DNA of 64,000 nucleotides, taken from positions 29,268,513-29,332,512 of the forward strand of contig OY743181.1 of the NCBI GenBank assembly GCA_963555705.1, read 5' to 3'. Position numbers and translations under genes: made by a program. Position 1 is the first letter of the stretch. Each line of letters starts with the position of its first letter. The notes under the pieces are model-generated. The model had not been told where the DNA came from and made no database searches. It was given only the letters and a program-made list of their open reading frames with translations. Below are positions 33,885-45,827 of the stretch, piece by piece. This stretch comes from Ligustrum vulgare (taxonomy: Eukaryota; Streptophyta; Magnoliopsida; Lamiales; Oleaceae).

Positions 33885-34310
33885 GATTTGATACTCGCTT
33901 TGAGGTGCACAACTAACTTGAGGTGCACATCTTCCAAGGATGTGCGCCCTCTCATCTACAACACCTATATAACCTCATAGATCTAAGTCAAACACATGTA
34001 GCGTGATGTGATAGTTACAAAGGCAGGATAAGAAGGTGCAACATCCCCATTAACTCGGAATAATGGGGAGGGTGGAAAGACACTCGTCATTGAGGATGGT
34101 GAAACGTGTTTCCCAGGCTCACCCCTATAAATAGTGTTGAACCCATCTAGTATTTTCGATATACACACTCTTGAGCATTGTTACTCTCTAAAATTAAGCT
34201 TTTATTGCTTATCATTTGCCGATTCTCACATCGGAGTGGACACGGAGGACAAAAGCTCGGCCACTTTTTGCAGGTCTCAACCACTACCCTTGCCATACAT
34301 AGAGGAAGAG
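33885..34310 (+). mobile_element. LTR-like fragment
   Basis: A promoter-like CCCCTATAAATAGTG (34121-34135) is followed by a leader and then CTCACATCGGAGTGGACACGG, a phrase common near the end of large plant gypsy LTRs. The start and end are not definable and no coding sequence follows. An A-run and a C-run (34393-34410) lie downstream. Confidence 0.4.
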
Positions 34311-34576
34311 AAAATTGTAATAATCAATTGGCAGACTCTTCTTAGAAGAAAAAAAAAAAAAAGGTCATTGCAATAACCAGAAGAGGAAGAAATGACACCC
34401 CCCCCCCCCGGAGCTTCACCCATGCTCCTAATTTCCCACCAATAGTTATAGGACCACACTAATAAAAGCTCTACTCTAGTCTCTTACATTTCTACCAATA
34501 AAACCACCCTGTTAGCGGCTCCACCCCAGGTTCCTAATCTTTAGATGGTAGGACAGCAACTGCTGGAGGTTGTCCC

Positions 34577-36305
34577 TGTTAGCCCAAGAGTAAACTAACC
34601 AAGAGGGGGGTGAATTGGTTTATAAAACTTTTTCGATAAATAATCTCAAACTTAAAAATCAATGTGTACAAGTATGAGCACTTAGTGTTGTAAGTAACTT
34701 AACTATCAATGTAGTGTGCTATAAATGTGTAAACTTAATTGATAAAGCAAGTATAGCACTTAGATATAGTGTTGCACAATATAAATTGATAGAATAGAGT
34801 AAGTGTAATGTAAGTAAGTAAAAGGGATAAGAGAATGCAAACGCGATTTATGGAGGTTCAATCAACCAACGTGATATACGTCCCCCATTATCGGGCTCTC
34901 CGTCACGAGTAAGGCCAAATCCACTATATTGGTAACTTACAACAAGGAGTACCAAATCCTTAAGTGACTTACAACAAGGAGCGGAGCACTTATCCTTAGG
35001 TGACTTACAACAAGGAGCACCTACCCTTAGGTGACTTACAACAAGGAGCACCTACCCTTAACCAACAATCGAGTTTTCACAAGGCTCTCGAAACCACAAG
35101 ATATAATGAATTGAATTTACAATTGAAATAACTCTCTTGACAAATGATATACTCAAATAAAGTACCGAGAGAGTTAGGCTAACACTTCCATAGATAGCAA
35201 TGAATTAAGCTCGAGTGTTAGAGAAATTTTTTGATGCAAATGATAATGAAAAGTTCAATGCAATCAAACAAAGTTTTTCAAATAATCTCTTGTTAAAATA
35301 TTGAATCAAATTAAGTACCAAGAGATACCACACTTGAATAATTAACAATAAGTTAAGCTCAAAGTATTTAGGCAATGGAACTTTGATGAATCAAATGATA
35401 ATGAAAAATGTAGCACAAATAATCAAAGTTCCTTAATTGGAATTTCTCTCTTTTAAAAGATTAAAACAAGTTTAGAACAAAGAGAGACTTACACTTCAAT
35501 TCCAATGTGGTGTGAAGATGTTGAAGAAGTTTAAACAATATAAAAACCAAGAATCTTCACAAAACTTTCTTCCAAAAACTTTGATGAATTTGATAAAACA
35601 AAGTTTAGATCAATCAAAGTTTAATAATAATAATAGATGAATATAAACCAAGTAAGAACAATGAATTTTCACAAGAAAGTTTCTATAAAATCTTTTCTAT
35701 GTTGTTAAAAATGAATGTAAGAGAGAAGACTATTTATAGAGCAAATTTCGCACATACTGTCTTTTGCGGTCAACCTATCCTGCCATGCGGTCGACCTCAA
35801 TATAGCCGTTGCGAGAAAATAGCCGTTGGAGTTCAAAAATAGACAGTGCGGTCGACCTGAAAAAATTTGCGGGCGACCTATTGATTTTGCGGTCGACCTG
35901 AAAAATCAGGATTTCAAGATTTTGATTTTTCAAGGTTTTCTGATCAAAGTTGATTTTGAAAAAGATATTTTGATGGTTTTAAAAATGTTACTTGAGCTTT
36001 ATGAAGTGCATTGCCAACTATTGATGCATTAAATTTACATAAGATTGAAAAACAATTTGTAAATGATCAATTCTTTGTAGGCTTCATTGCTTGGTCTTCA
36101 TGCTTTCCGACTTGAAATTTGATCTTGAATATCTTCGATTATTTCTTGATCTTCTTTGCGTCTCATGTGCTTGATCACATAGTTTTGATTTGAATATTGA
36201 ATGCTTTGAATTATATGAAGCACTTGACGCACACTTGTTAGCAATACAATATATTCTTGTTTGTTATGATCAAAACAATAAGGTCAAGTTGACCATATGT
36301 CAACA
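34577..36305. mobile_element. Solo LTR of 1.7 kb
   Basis: It begins TGTTAGCCC and ends ATGTCAACA (TGTT...AACA). The flanking pentamers are GTCCC (34572-34576) and ATCCC (36306-36310), a 4/5 match for a target duplication. There is no coding sequence. Inside, four copies of CTTACAACAAGGAG start at 34936, 34968, 35004 and 35035, and five GCGGTCGACCT-like words occupy 35765-35905. The superfamily is uncertain. Confidence 0.62.
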
Positions 36306-36606
36306 ATCCCATATTTCTAGCCTTCTACCTGTGCGACCATCACCAAGGACTCCATTAGAAGTTCTCCATGCTATGATCTTTAAGCCAATAGAGCCACAGC
36401 CACCCGTGTCTCTACCCTTTGTTTTGAAACTTCAGCAAATATGATCTGTCACTTATGGATCCACTTCATATCTTCACGTTTTTAACTTTCAGTTGATGGG
36501 GCCAATACTCTCCGTGACTTCACTCATGTTCCAACATTTTAGCCTACGGGACACATGTCGACAATACTCTCCGTGACTTCACTAATGTTCCAGTATTTTA
36601 TGCAGA

Positions 36607-36830
36607 GGCTATGACAAAGATGGATGCCATCAAAATAACATGGGCTATGATTAGGATGGAGCCTAGTGAGATAGCAGAGATTATGATCAGATTAAGATGA
36701 AAGCTAGTAAGATATATAGTATAGGCTATGATTAAGATGGAGGCTAGGGGAGATAGCAAGGGTTGTGACAAAGATATAAGCTAGCAAGGTAGTAGAGGCC
36801 TTGATTAAGATTGATATCAATGACTGCGAA
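36607..36830. repeat. Degenerate minisatellite, about 37-bp period
   Basis: Variants of GGCTATGATTAAGATGGAGGC recur at about 36607, 36642, 36679, 36724, 36761 and 36797, with GCTAGTGAGATAGCA-like words between. Just upstream a roughly 50-bp unit containing ACTCTCCGTGACTTCACT is duplicated (about 36508 and 36557). Confidence 0.7.
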
Positions 36831-37379
36831 ACTGAAGGGAAGTTGCCTTTCTATCTTCGTTTTCACCACTGCTGCATGTCCATAACCTGGTTAGCCTTGC
36901 TAGTTTTATACGAGTTTAAATGAACAAAATCACATATTGAAGTGGTGGGGGTTGCGAAAATGCTACGTTGTTTAAAATTCCTATAGACAATTTATACATG
37001 ATATCTAGCAAACGAGTGTCAAAATTGAAATTTATGTACCATGAACAATACTAGCTAATTGTGTTTTGGATTATACTACTTGTACAAACTGAGTTACTAA
37101 CCCTCATATGGAGGGGGATCGACAAATATTTTATTGTGTGTGGGCTCTCTTCATGTGGGAGTTAGTAAATATGTTTGTACAAATTTGTTTGAACATGTTT
37201 TTTTCCCCCCTTCCCCCTACTCATCTATATGGCCCAATCAAATAGTTAAAATCTTGTTAGCTATATTGCATTATTGAAATGAAAATCCGTCTTATGTTCT
37301 AAAATATAGTCGACTATGTTCCTACTTAATAGCAGGTGTTAAAACACCAAATGACAACTGATAGAAAGTGGATTGTCAC

Positions 37380-38120
37380 TTTCGGAGATATTGAATTTAA
37401 AACATAAGACAAGCAAGAACAAGGTGACAAGCCTTAGTTCCAAAAATCCTACACAAAGATTCTCTAAATAAGGCCATGAGCCTCAACATTAAGAAATAGG
37501 CGATAAGCCTTAGTTCAAAGTATGAGACAACCAGTCTCTAAAAAGGGTGATGAGCCTCAATATTAAGAACAAAATGAAGAGCTTTAATTCCAAATTTGAG
37601 ACGACGAGTCTCTCTACAAGGCTATGAGCCTCAACATTAAATACAAGACGACGAGCCTTAGTTTCAAATTCGAGACAACAAGTTTCTCAACAAGGCGACG
37701 GGCCTTGGAATTAAGAACAAGACAACGAGCCTTTAGTTTCAAATTCGATGCAACGAGTCTCTCAACAAGGTGATGAGCCTTAACATTAAGAACAAGACGA
37801 TGAGCCTTACTACAAACTCAAGATGAGGAGTCTTGTCAAAGGTGATGAGACATACTTCAAACTCAAGATGATGAGTACCATCAAAGGCGATGAGCTTTAT
37901 TACAAAAACAAGACGATAAGTCTTGCCAAAGACGTGAGTATTGCTGAAAAAACAGTACTTAGAAAATGAGTCTTACCAAAGGCCAAAGGCAACAAACTTT
38001 GCAACAAAAACAAGATGATTAGTCTTGCCAAAGGTGATGACTGAGCCCTACTACAATAAATAAATAAATTATAACTCTTGTGAGGCAATGAACCATACTA
38101 CAAATACAAGACAATGAGTG
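37380..38120. repeat. Degenerate tandem array, about 75-bp period
   Basis: Units with CAAGACGACGAGCCTTAGTTT, GAGTCTCTCAACAAGG and GATGAGCCTCAACATTAAG recur; the ATTAAG anchor lies near 37487, 37560, 37636, 37711 and 37787 (spacing 73-76 bp). Beyond 37830 the units decay to shorter AAGATGATGAGTCTTGCCAA variants. No reading frame is maintained. It may be spacer DNA of a retroelement. Confidence 0.75.
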
Positions 38121-38419
38121 GGCAAGGGTGATGAGCTCAAAATTTTGTTTGATATCCGATGACAAGTCTTACCAACCAAACGAGCATCCCATAAAAACAC
38201 TAGCAGAGCCAAGGCCACTGGCCCCCTGCTATGGGCAAAATTTGGCCTCCCTAACAAATAACAATGATGGGGTCAAGTCCCCTACCACTTTCCAGACTCA
38301 GCTAGCCTATAAATAGGGGTGGCATGCAGGTCCATCATCAGCCTAGCTTCACAAAATAGTGGGTAGATCACCATGGAGCAGGATATCCTAGCAAATCAAT
38401 AGTCACCTTAACAATGTTA

Positions 38420-38585
38420 GCCTCTGTTTGGAGGTTAAATTTGTTTTAAAAACCAGATTATTTCACGTTTTTCGAGGTAGATGGATGGTTAAAAAGTAGA
38501 AAGAAAAAATATGAATGATTATAGATTAATTTAGGGAATTGTGTAGTTTAATAAACCAAAAAAATTCAAAGATCCGAACACAGGC
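38420..38585. mobile_element. PIF/Harbinger-type MITE, family E copy 3
   Basis: The termini GCCTCTGTTTGG and CCGAACACAGGC are inverted repeats with an exact TTA target duplication (38417-38419 and 38586-38588). The 166-bp element is non-coding. Confidence 0.82.
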
Positions 38586-38966
38586 TTAGCTGCCGGGGAG
38601 TAAACCTACGAACGACAACTGCGGGAAACTGCCATTAGCTGACCCAACTGTTATTTACAAGGAAAAAAGACACGCGCGGCCTTTTTTATTTTGCCGTGCC
38701 TACCAGCCAAGCCAATATATGAGATGAGATTGTAAGGCGGTGATTTTTTGGGATTGTATTTTGTATTGCTTGATTTCTTTCATGAATTCCCTCTATATAC
38801 CTTTTACACGAACATATATCAAATGACTAAAATATTCCATCAAATTATAGACCAACGACTAGATTGATAATCAGATGCAACTTTCACCGACGAAAATCGA
38901 GACCGCCACGCAACCTCTAGCTTCGGCTTTTGAGGTAGTCTCTTTTAGCGACATTTGAGGCCCGTA

Positions 38967-39343
38967 GAGCATCTATAATGAATATGTTAAAGTATTTGTT
39001 AGTGTAATATGTTAATTAATAGTCACTTTTATGTCTACATTGAATATGTTAGCATATTTGTTAAAAGAATATTAGTATTGTTAACTTGTTTATTAAAGTT
39101 AACAAACATTTTAACATGTGACATGACAATATATATTGAAGACATGAGAGAGAAACAGGATAGAGAAATATTAAATATTTATTGATTGGTTAATTTAGTT
39201 ATTGATGAGTAAATTTAACACATCCAATGTGATATTCATATATTGATTAAAGTTAATATGTAGATGTGACACTTAACATTTATTGTATTGTCGATGTGAC
39301 AGTGTTTAATTAATAAAAATTAATATATCCATTGTGGATGCTC
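38967..39343. mobile_element. MITE with GAGCATC ends
   Basis: GAGCATCTATAATGAATATGTTAA at the left pairs with TTAATATATCCATTGTGGATGCTC at the right, so the terminal repeats run over about 20 bp. The interior is built of TTAATATGTTA-like words and is non-coding. I could not match a target duplication. Confidence 0.62.
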
Positions 39344-39597
39344 TTTCAGAACATCTATATTTTGGAAAAAGAGCACCATAGTTCCATAACAGTTTAGAAA
39401 CTCTTTTGTTTTTGCAGAATGAAATTCCCAATCCACATTGAATATGATTTCCTCTTGGCTGCGGTCGACGTGGATGCTTCTAAAGTCCGGTCATCCTTAA
39501 AAGTGCTATAGCTTTTGAGCAGCTAACACTTTTCTGGCTTTACTAAACTAGTATTTACCCTGCCGTAGAATGTACGAAAATTGTTTTCCGTAATAAT

Positions 39598-40577
39598 TAG
39601 GGGTGAACGTGGTTCGGTTTGATTTTGATTCTAAAAGAATCAAATCCAATCATAAATCGATGATTTTTTATTAATGAAATCAATTGATTTTTTTAAAAAT
39701 ATGGAACCATACCGAAACCAAACACGTCGATTATGCTTTGGTTCTAGGATCATTTCTTGAATTTTTAAATAATAAATGCAAGATAAAACATGTTTATATC
39801 CGCTTTTTCATTAGAATCTATCTACATCATTACTAAATAGAAAATGAAATTTTTAGTTAACAATACAAAATTTAGAAAAAGGAACATGTTATTCTAAGTC
39901 AAAGATAAGAAACTCGCCTGAAGGAAGTTCGTCGACTCGTTGAAACTTAGAGAATCAAACTTAAAGGCTGTTTAGACTTATAGTTATATGTTACGATGAA
40001 GTTATGAGTCCCATTCTACCGTGGTACCATGTGAGTTAGGGATGTAATTTGCAATTTGAGTTTGTGTTAACTCTTGAGAATTGACGAATTGAGTCGATGT
40101 TTATATATACATAAATTTTAAAAAATAAATATCAATGTTGTCAATGGTGACTAAAGAGTGCAACGATTACTATGTTATATGAGTGCAAGTAAAACAGTGT
40201 GAATGCGCGTCTATAATTGAAAAGAAGAAAAATGAATTAGAATTAGAATTTAGATTTATGATTTAAAATCTTTGTCTAATAGGAAATGAAATAAAATGTA
40301 TGGTAAATAACATTTTTGTACATTCCACATTTATAATTTCAGATTTAGATATTTTGGTGAGATGAATATCCACTAATATATATATATATATATATATAAA
40401 TTGAGTTTGGTTCTTTTTTCTTTTTCTGGTTCTGGTTCTGGTTCTGGAAAGAGAACCGGAATCAGAACCGAAATCAAATGGTTCTTGATTCTAAGAACAA
40501 AACCATTATTTTTTTTATGTAGAACCGAACCAAACCGCTTGGTTTGGTTCTGATTTGGTTTGGTCTAGTTCTGATTC
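39598..40577. mobile_element. hAT-type MITE, family C copy 3, 3'-truncated
   Basis: It starts TAGGGGTGAACGTGG and follows copy 1 (1761-2796) in reverse orientation, including the central block near 40090-40290. It has an internal (TA)n run (40378-40397). Similarity stops at CTGATTC (40571-40577), about 20 bp short of the expected terminus, where gypsy coding sequence begins. Confidence 0.8.
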
Positions 40578-41443
40578 TAAGGGAATGCCTAAGTTAGCGG
40601 ATGTTGGGGCTAGTGGTAGTGATGAGGAAGGCCTGACTTATGCTGTTAAAGATTCACTTGTTAATCGGCGTATCCTTAGTACTAGGCTCAGGGTGGATGA
40701 AATTGGTGAGTAAAGGGATAATCTCTTTCATACTAGATGCTTAGTGAGTAAAAAGGTTTGTGGTATGGTGATTGACGGGGGAAGTTGTAAGCAGGCTAGG
40801 GTCAATTTTGCCATCGGGAGTTACAAGGATGAGGTTGTTTGTGATGTGGTACCTATGCATGTTGGCAATATTTTATTGGGGAGGCCATGACAACATGATA
40901 AGAGGGTAGTGCACGATGGGTTTAAGAATCAGTATTCATTTGTGAAGGGTGGGAAGAAAATTACCCTTGTTCCATTATCTCCGAAATAGGTTCAAGAGGA
41001 TCAGTTAAAAATCAAGCGTGAGTTTGAAAAAAGAAATAAGAGTGTTTTGGCCACGACCTCAGAAAAAGGAGAGGGTGTGAAAGTTGAAAACAAGAGAGTT
41101 GAGGCCACGACCTCAGAAAAAGGAGAGAATGAGTGCAAAAAGAAAAGAGAGTCCACCCCTAAATTGAGTTTATTTGCACAAAGGTTGGTGTACAAGGGTT
41201 CTTTCCTTGCACTTAACCAAGCTAACCATTCCTTCCTCAGTTCTATTAAATCTGTTTTGTAGGACATAAATCAAGCCATGAACTTAAGGCGGGGAAGAAA
41301 CTCATTGGCAAAAATGAGTAGCCCAAAAGTCTAAAGGATCGCACGAAGCTTAAACATGATCATCGGGCCCAGAAAAGCAGGAGGAGCTTGAAAAGCAGAC
41401 CAAAATTGGATTCGAGGTTGAATCATTTTCAAGAGAGGGAGTA
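40578..41443 (+). pseudogene. Ty3/gypsy family B internal remnant (protease region and pol tail)
   Basis: The sequence encodes a degraded pre-protease segment, then CGMVIDGGSC (the retropepsin DGG site) followed by VVPMHVGNILLGRP and a TGA. Later come a lysine- and glutamate-rich linker and finally the end of a pol frame close to a polypurine tract (AAGAGAGGGAG, 41431-41441). Reverse transcriptase, RNase H and integrase are missing, and a short deletion also removes the middle of the protease. It adjoins its LTR at 41444. Confidence 0.75.
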
Positions 41444-42392
41444 TGATACGATCCGGACCAGGCATCGAAGGGCGAAGTTGAGACATCGACAGTATGACGG
41501 TGATCTACGTGGAAAACGGAGCAAGTTCCGTGTTGGGGGCTAGCCGGGAGGAAGAAAGGATCAATCCGAGTCGAGTGATCGAAGTTATTTGAGCAGAAAG
41601 GTCATTACGGCCGTAATGAAGGACCTTCACGGTCGTAACTCTTATAATCACTGCTGTAAAATCTACTATCACGGCCGTAACCAAGTCTTGGGGAAAAATG
41701 AAGAATTTCAGCAGAACAAGGCTTACGGCCGTAAGTCTGGAAGTTACGTCCGTGACATCCAAGCCGGGGGCATTTCATGGCCGTAATCAAATTCGTCACG
41801 GCCGTAACTACTGAAGCAGTTTTGGACCAGAGAGGGGCTTACGGCTGTAAGCCCGGTATTTACGGCCGTAACTGAGTAGCGGCCAGATTTTGCGAGGATT
41901 TTTAGTTATTTTTTTTCCTTTTTGGTTTTTAAGTTATTTGACTATTTTAGTATTTTAGCTTAATTAGAATTCTATTTTGAGTCAATTAGCGGCTAGGTTA
42001 TTTTTCTTATTTATATTCCTTTTCATGATTGTAAAGAACAGTTTGAGTTTATGAATTAAATTGAGAGAGGATTCTCCAAAATTGAAAGGTTGAGTTATTC
42101 CCTTTTTCCTGAACTTATCAAAGATCCGATCTTTGTGGCGTTCACCCAACGAACTTATCAAGGAATTGACAACATTTGTGGCGTTCACCAATCTTGGTTC
42201 TTCAATCCGCATCGTCATTAATTGTGTCGTGATTGTCGGGTCAAGGTTTTATCGTTGATCTATCTTTAATTCCGTTGTTTATTTTCTCGTGTTCTTATTT
42301 ATTTTCGTGTTTGATCTGATTTAGATCTTTCGTAGATTTTAATTGTGTTATTTCCGCGTGTTTGTCGAGATTCCCAGATTGGGATCTCATCA
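41444..42392 (+). mobile_element. LTR, gypsy family B (3' LTR of the remnant)
   Basis: It starts TGATACGATCCGG directly after the polypurine tract and probably ends GGGATCTCATCA. Its second half aligns with the solo LTR at 11076-11830. About ten TTACGGCCGTAA-like words lie at 41606-41875. No primer-binding site follows; the pol of another element begins immediately. Confidence 0.75.
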
Positions 42393-45300
42393 TCGCTTGT
42401 AGTCTCATCATTGATGGGGGAAGTTGCATCAATGTAGCTAGCAGTAGTATGGTAGAGAGGTTGGAATTACCTTTAATGCCACATTCTAGTCCTTATAAGC
42501 TACAATGGTTGAGTGATTACGGTGAGTTGAAGGTAAGCAAGCAAGTACTACTTACTTTCAACAGTGGGACATATGAAGATCAAGTACTTTGTGATGTGGT
42601 TCTCATACAAGCTACACATATATTATTGGGTAGGTCATGACAATATGATAGGAGAGTATTGCATGATGGTAGGAAAAATAGGTATAGCTTCCAAATGAAT
42701 GGGAAGCCCGTAACACTCCTACCTTTGAGTCCGGAAGAAGTTTATAAAGACCAATTGAAACTCAAGAGGGAGGAGGAGGAGGAAAAAGAAAAAAGAAAAA
42801 AAAGATGGAGTTGAGGGGGCACAAAAAAGAAAGTGAAAAAAAAGAGGGGAGAAAAGTAGTGAAAAAAATGAGGGGGCGAAAGAAAAAAGAAAGAGGCCAA
42901 AAGATATTGAAAAAAAAAATGAATTTTTATGCTAGTAAAGGTGATGTGGAGAGAGCATTAAAAGAAAATCATTCCATTCTTTTGATGGTGTATAAGGAGT
43001 CTCTCTTTACACTTGATGAACCTCACATTTCCCTCCCCACTTTAGATACTTCTTTGTTGCAGGAGTTCGAAGATGTCTTCCCGGAGGAGATGCCTAGTGT
43101 ACTTCCACCCATTAGGGGAATCGAGGACCAAATTGATTTCATTCCCGGAGCTGTCATTCCAAATAGACCGGCGTACCGAAGCAATCCGGAAGAGACCAAG
43201 GAACTCCAAAAACAAGTCGATGAGCAAAGGATATGTTCGTGAGAGCATGAGCCATTGTGCCGTTTCCGTGCTACTAGTGCCCAAGAAGGATGGAACCTTT
43301 AAAATGTGTGTCGATTTCCGAGCCATTAACAACATAGCGGTAAAGTATCGACACCCCATTCCTAGGGTAGATGAATGCTAGATGAATTGCATGGTTCTTG
43401 CATTTTTAGCAAAATTGACTTGAGGAGTGGATACCACCAAATTAGGATGAGATAAGGAGATGAATGGAAAACTGCTTTTAAAACCAAATATGGTTTATAT
43501 GAGTGGTTGGTTATGCCCTTCAGTCTCACTAATGTACCAAACACTTTCATGAGATTAATGAACTATGTTTTGCGTGCATTCATTGGAAAATTTTTGGTAG
43601 TTTACTTCGATGATATTTTGATTTATAGCAAGAATTTAAATGAGCATATTGAGCACTTGAGAAGTGTACTTTTGGTTTTAAAAGAAGAAAAATTGTATGC
43701 TAACCTCAAAAAGTGTAATTTTTGCATGGAGAGTGTGGTCTTTCTTAGATTTGTAGTTAGTACTAAGGGGATAGAGGTCGATGAGGAGAAGATCAAAGCC
43801 ATTAAGGAATGGCCCACTCCCACAAGTGTCACCGAGGTAAGAAGTTTTCATGGGTTAGCTAGTTTTTACCGTCATTTTGTCAAGAATTTTAGCACACTAG
43901 CTTCACCACTTACCGAGGTTGTCAAAAAGCATGTTAGGTTTAAATTTGGGGGGGGGGGGAGGCACAAGAAAATGCATTTAATGAAATAAAGAACAAATTA
44001 TGCACTGCCCCGATTTCATCCTTGCCTAATTTTGATAAAACTTTTGAGATTGAATGTGATGCTTCAGGCACAGGTATTGGAGCAGTTTTGATGCAGGAAA
44101 AAATGCCGATTGTCCACTTTAGCGAGAAGCTCAGTGGAGCCGCCCTGAACTACCCCACCTATGACAAGGAGCTCTATGCGTTGGTGAGAGCATTAGAGAC
44201 ATGGCACCACTACTTTTGTCCTAGAGAGTTCGTCATCCACACCGACCATGAGTCCTTGAAGCACTTGAAGGGGCAAGGGAAGTTGAGCAAGAGGCATGCG
44301 AAATGGGTGGAGTACGTGGAAACATTTCCCTATGTCATCAAATACAAACAAGGTAAGGAGAATGTGGTAGCCAATGCCCTTTCTCGAAGGTATGTTCTTA
44401 TTACTACCTTGAGTGCTAAGTTGTTGGGTTTTGAGAGTATTAAGGACTTGTATGCGCATGATGTGGATTTTTCTAGTATATTTGTGTCATGTGAGAGGGT
44501 TGCATTCGATAAATATTATAGGCATGAGGGTTTTTTATTTCTTGAAGGTAAACTTTGTGTGCCAAATTGCTCATTGAGGGAGTTGATGGTAAGGGAGGCC
44601 CATGGAGGGGGATTGATGGGTCACTTTGGGGTGAGGAGGACTTTGGAAATCTTGCAAGAACATTTCTTTTGGCCTAAAATGAGGAGGGACGTTGGGAGAA
44701 TTTGTTCTAGGTGCATAACTTGTAGGAAGGCCAAGTCCAAGGTAGAACCACATGGATTATATACGCCCTTACTAGTTCCCAGTGAACCGTGGACCGACAT
44801 TTCTATGGATTTTATCTTAGTTCTACCTAGGTCTAAGAAGGGGAGCGATTCCGTCTTTGTGATAGTTGACCGATTAAGTAAAATGGCACACTTCCTTGCT
44901 TGTCATAAAATCGATGATGCTACTCACATAGCCGACCTATTCTTTAAAGAAGTAGTGAGACTCCATGGGATTCCTAGGAGCATTGTGTCGGATAGAGATA
45001 TCAAATTTCTTAGCCACTTTTGGAAGATTTTGTGGGGAAAATTTGGGACTAAACTTTTATTTTCCACAACGTGTCACCCTCAAAGTGATGGTCAAACCGA
45101 AGTGGTTAATAAAACTTTAACACAACTTCTTCGCAGTATCCTTAAGGGCAATCTGAAGAATTGGGAAGAGTGTTTACCTTTTGTTGAATTTGCATATAAT
45201 CAGAGTGTTCATTCTACTACTTCTTTTTCTCCGTTCGAGATTGTTTATGGTTTTAACCCGTTAACTCCTTTGGATTTGATTCCATTGCCTACTGATGAAA

Positions 45301-45827
45301 GAGGTAGTATAGATGGCAAGAGAAAGGCGGAGTTAGTAAAATCTCTCCACGAGAAGGTCAAACTCCAAATTGAGAAGAAGAATGAACAATATGCCTCCAG
45401 TGCCAACAAAGGTAGAAAGCGATTGTCATTCGAGGTCGGTGATTGGGTATGGTTACATTTGAGGAAGGAGCGGTTCCCGAATCAAAGAAAATCAAAATTG
45501 CAACCACGTGGTGATGACTCATTTCAAATCCTCGAGAAAATTAATGAAAATGCCTACAAACTTGACCTCCCTAGTGAGTACAATGTATCGACTTCTTTTA
45601 ATGTCTCTGACTTATCCCCTTTTGATGCAGGTGAAGATTTGAGGTCGAATCCTTTTCAAGAGGGAGGGGATGATGAGAATCAAGGGAGTCAATCAAGTCA
45701 AAGTCAAACCAGCCAACCCTTGATAAGAATACCGGTGGGGCCTATAACAAGATCCAAGGCCAAAGAGGTCCAAGAGTCGATGGCGGGACTCATTTTCAAG
45801 CTCCGAAATCAAGTCCACATGGAATAG
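42393..45827 (+). pseudogene. Ty3/gypsy polyprotein (PR-RT-RH-INT), broken
   Basis: This encodes the enzymes of a plant Ty3/gypsy retrotransposon: protease (LIIDGGSCINVAS, about 42405), reverse transcriptase ([19 protein letters not shown], about 43270; the active-site [11 protein letters not shown], about 43600), RNase H ([14 protein letters not shown], about 44050; [11 protein letters not shown], about 44235) and integrase (CSRCITC zinc region, about 44710; core ISMDF, IVSDRD and GQTEVVN). The tail ends in [20 protein letters not shown]. The order RT-RH-INT defines the superfamily. Gag is missing. Breaks include TGA at 42638-42640, stops and frameshifts at 43240-43500, and a frameshift at a 10-G run near 43950. 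From 44022 to 45827 the frame is open for 601 codons. Confidence 0.93.

Noticed and set aside
37380..38120. CRISPR-like array
   Set aside because: Units are degenerate, contiguous and without unique spacers of constant length, and the sequence is plant nuclear DNA.
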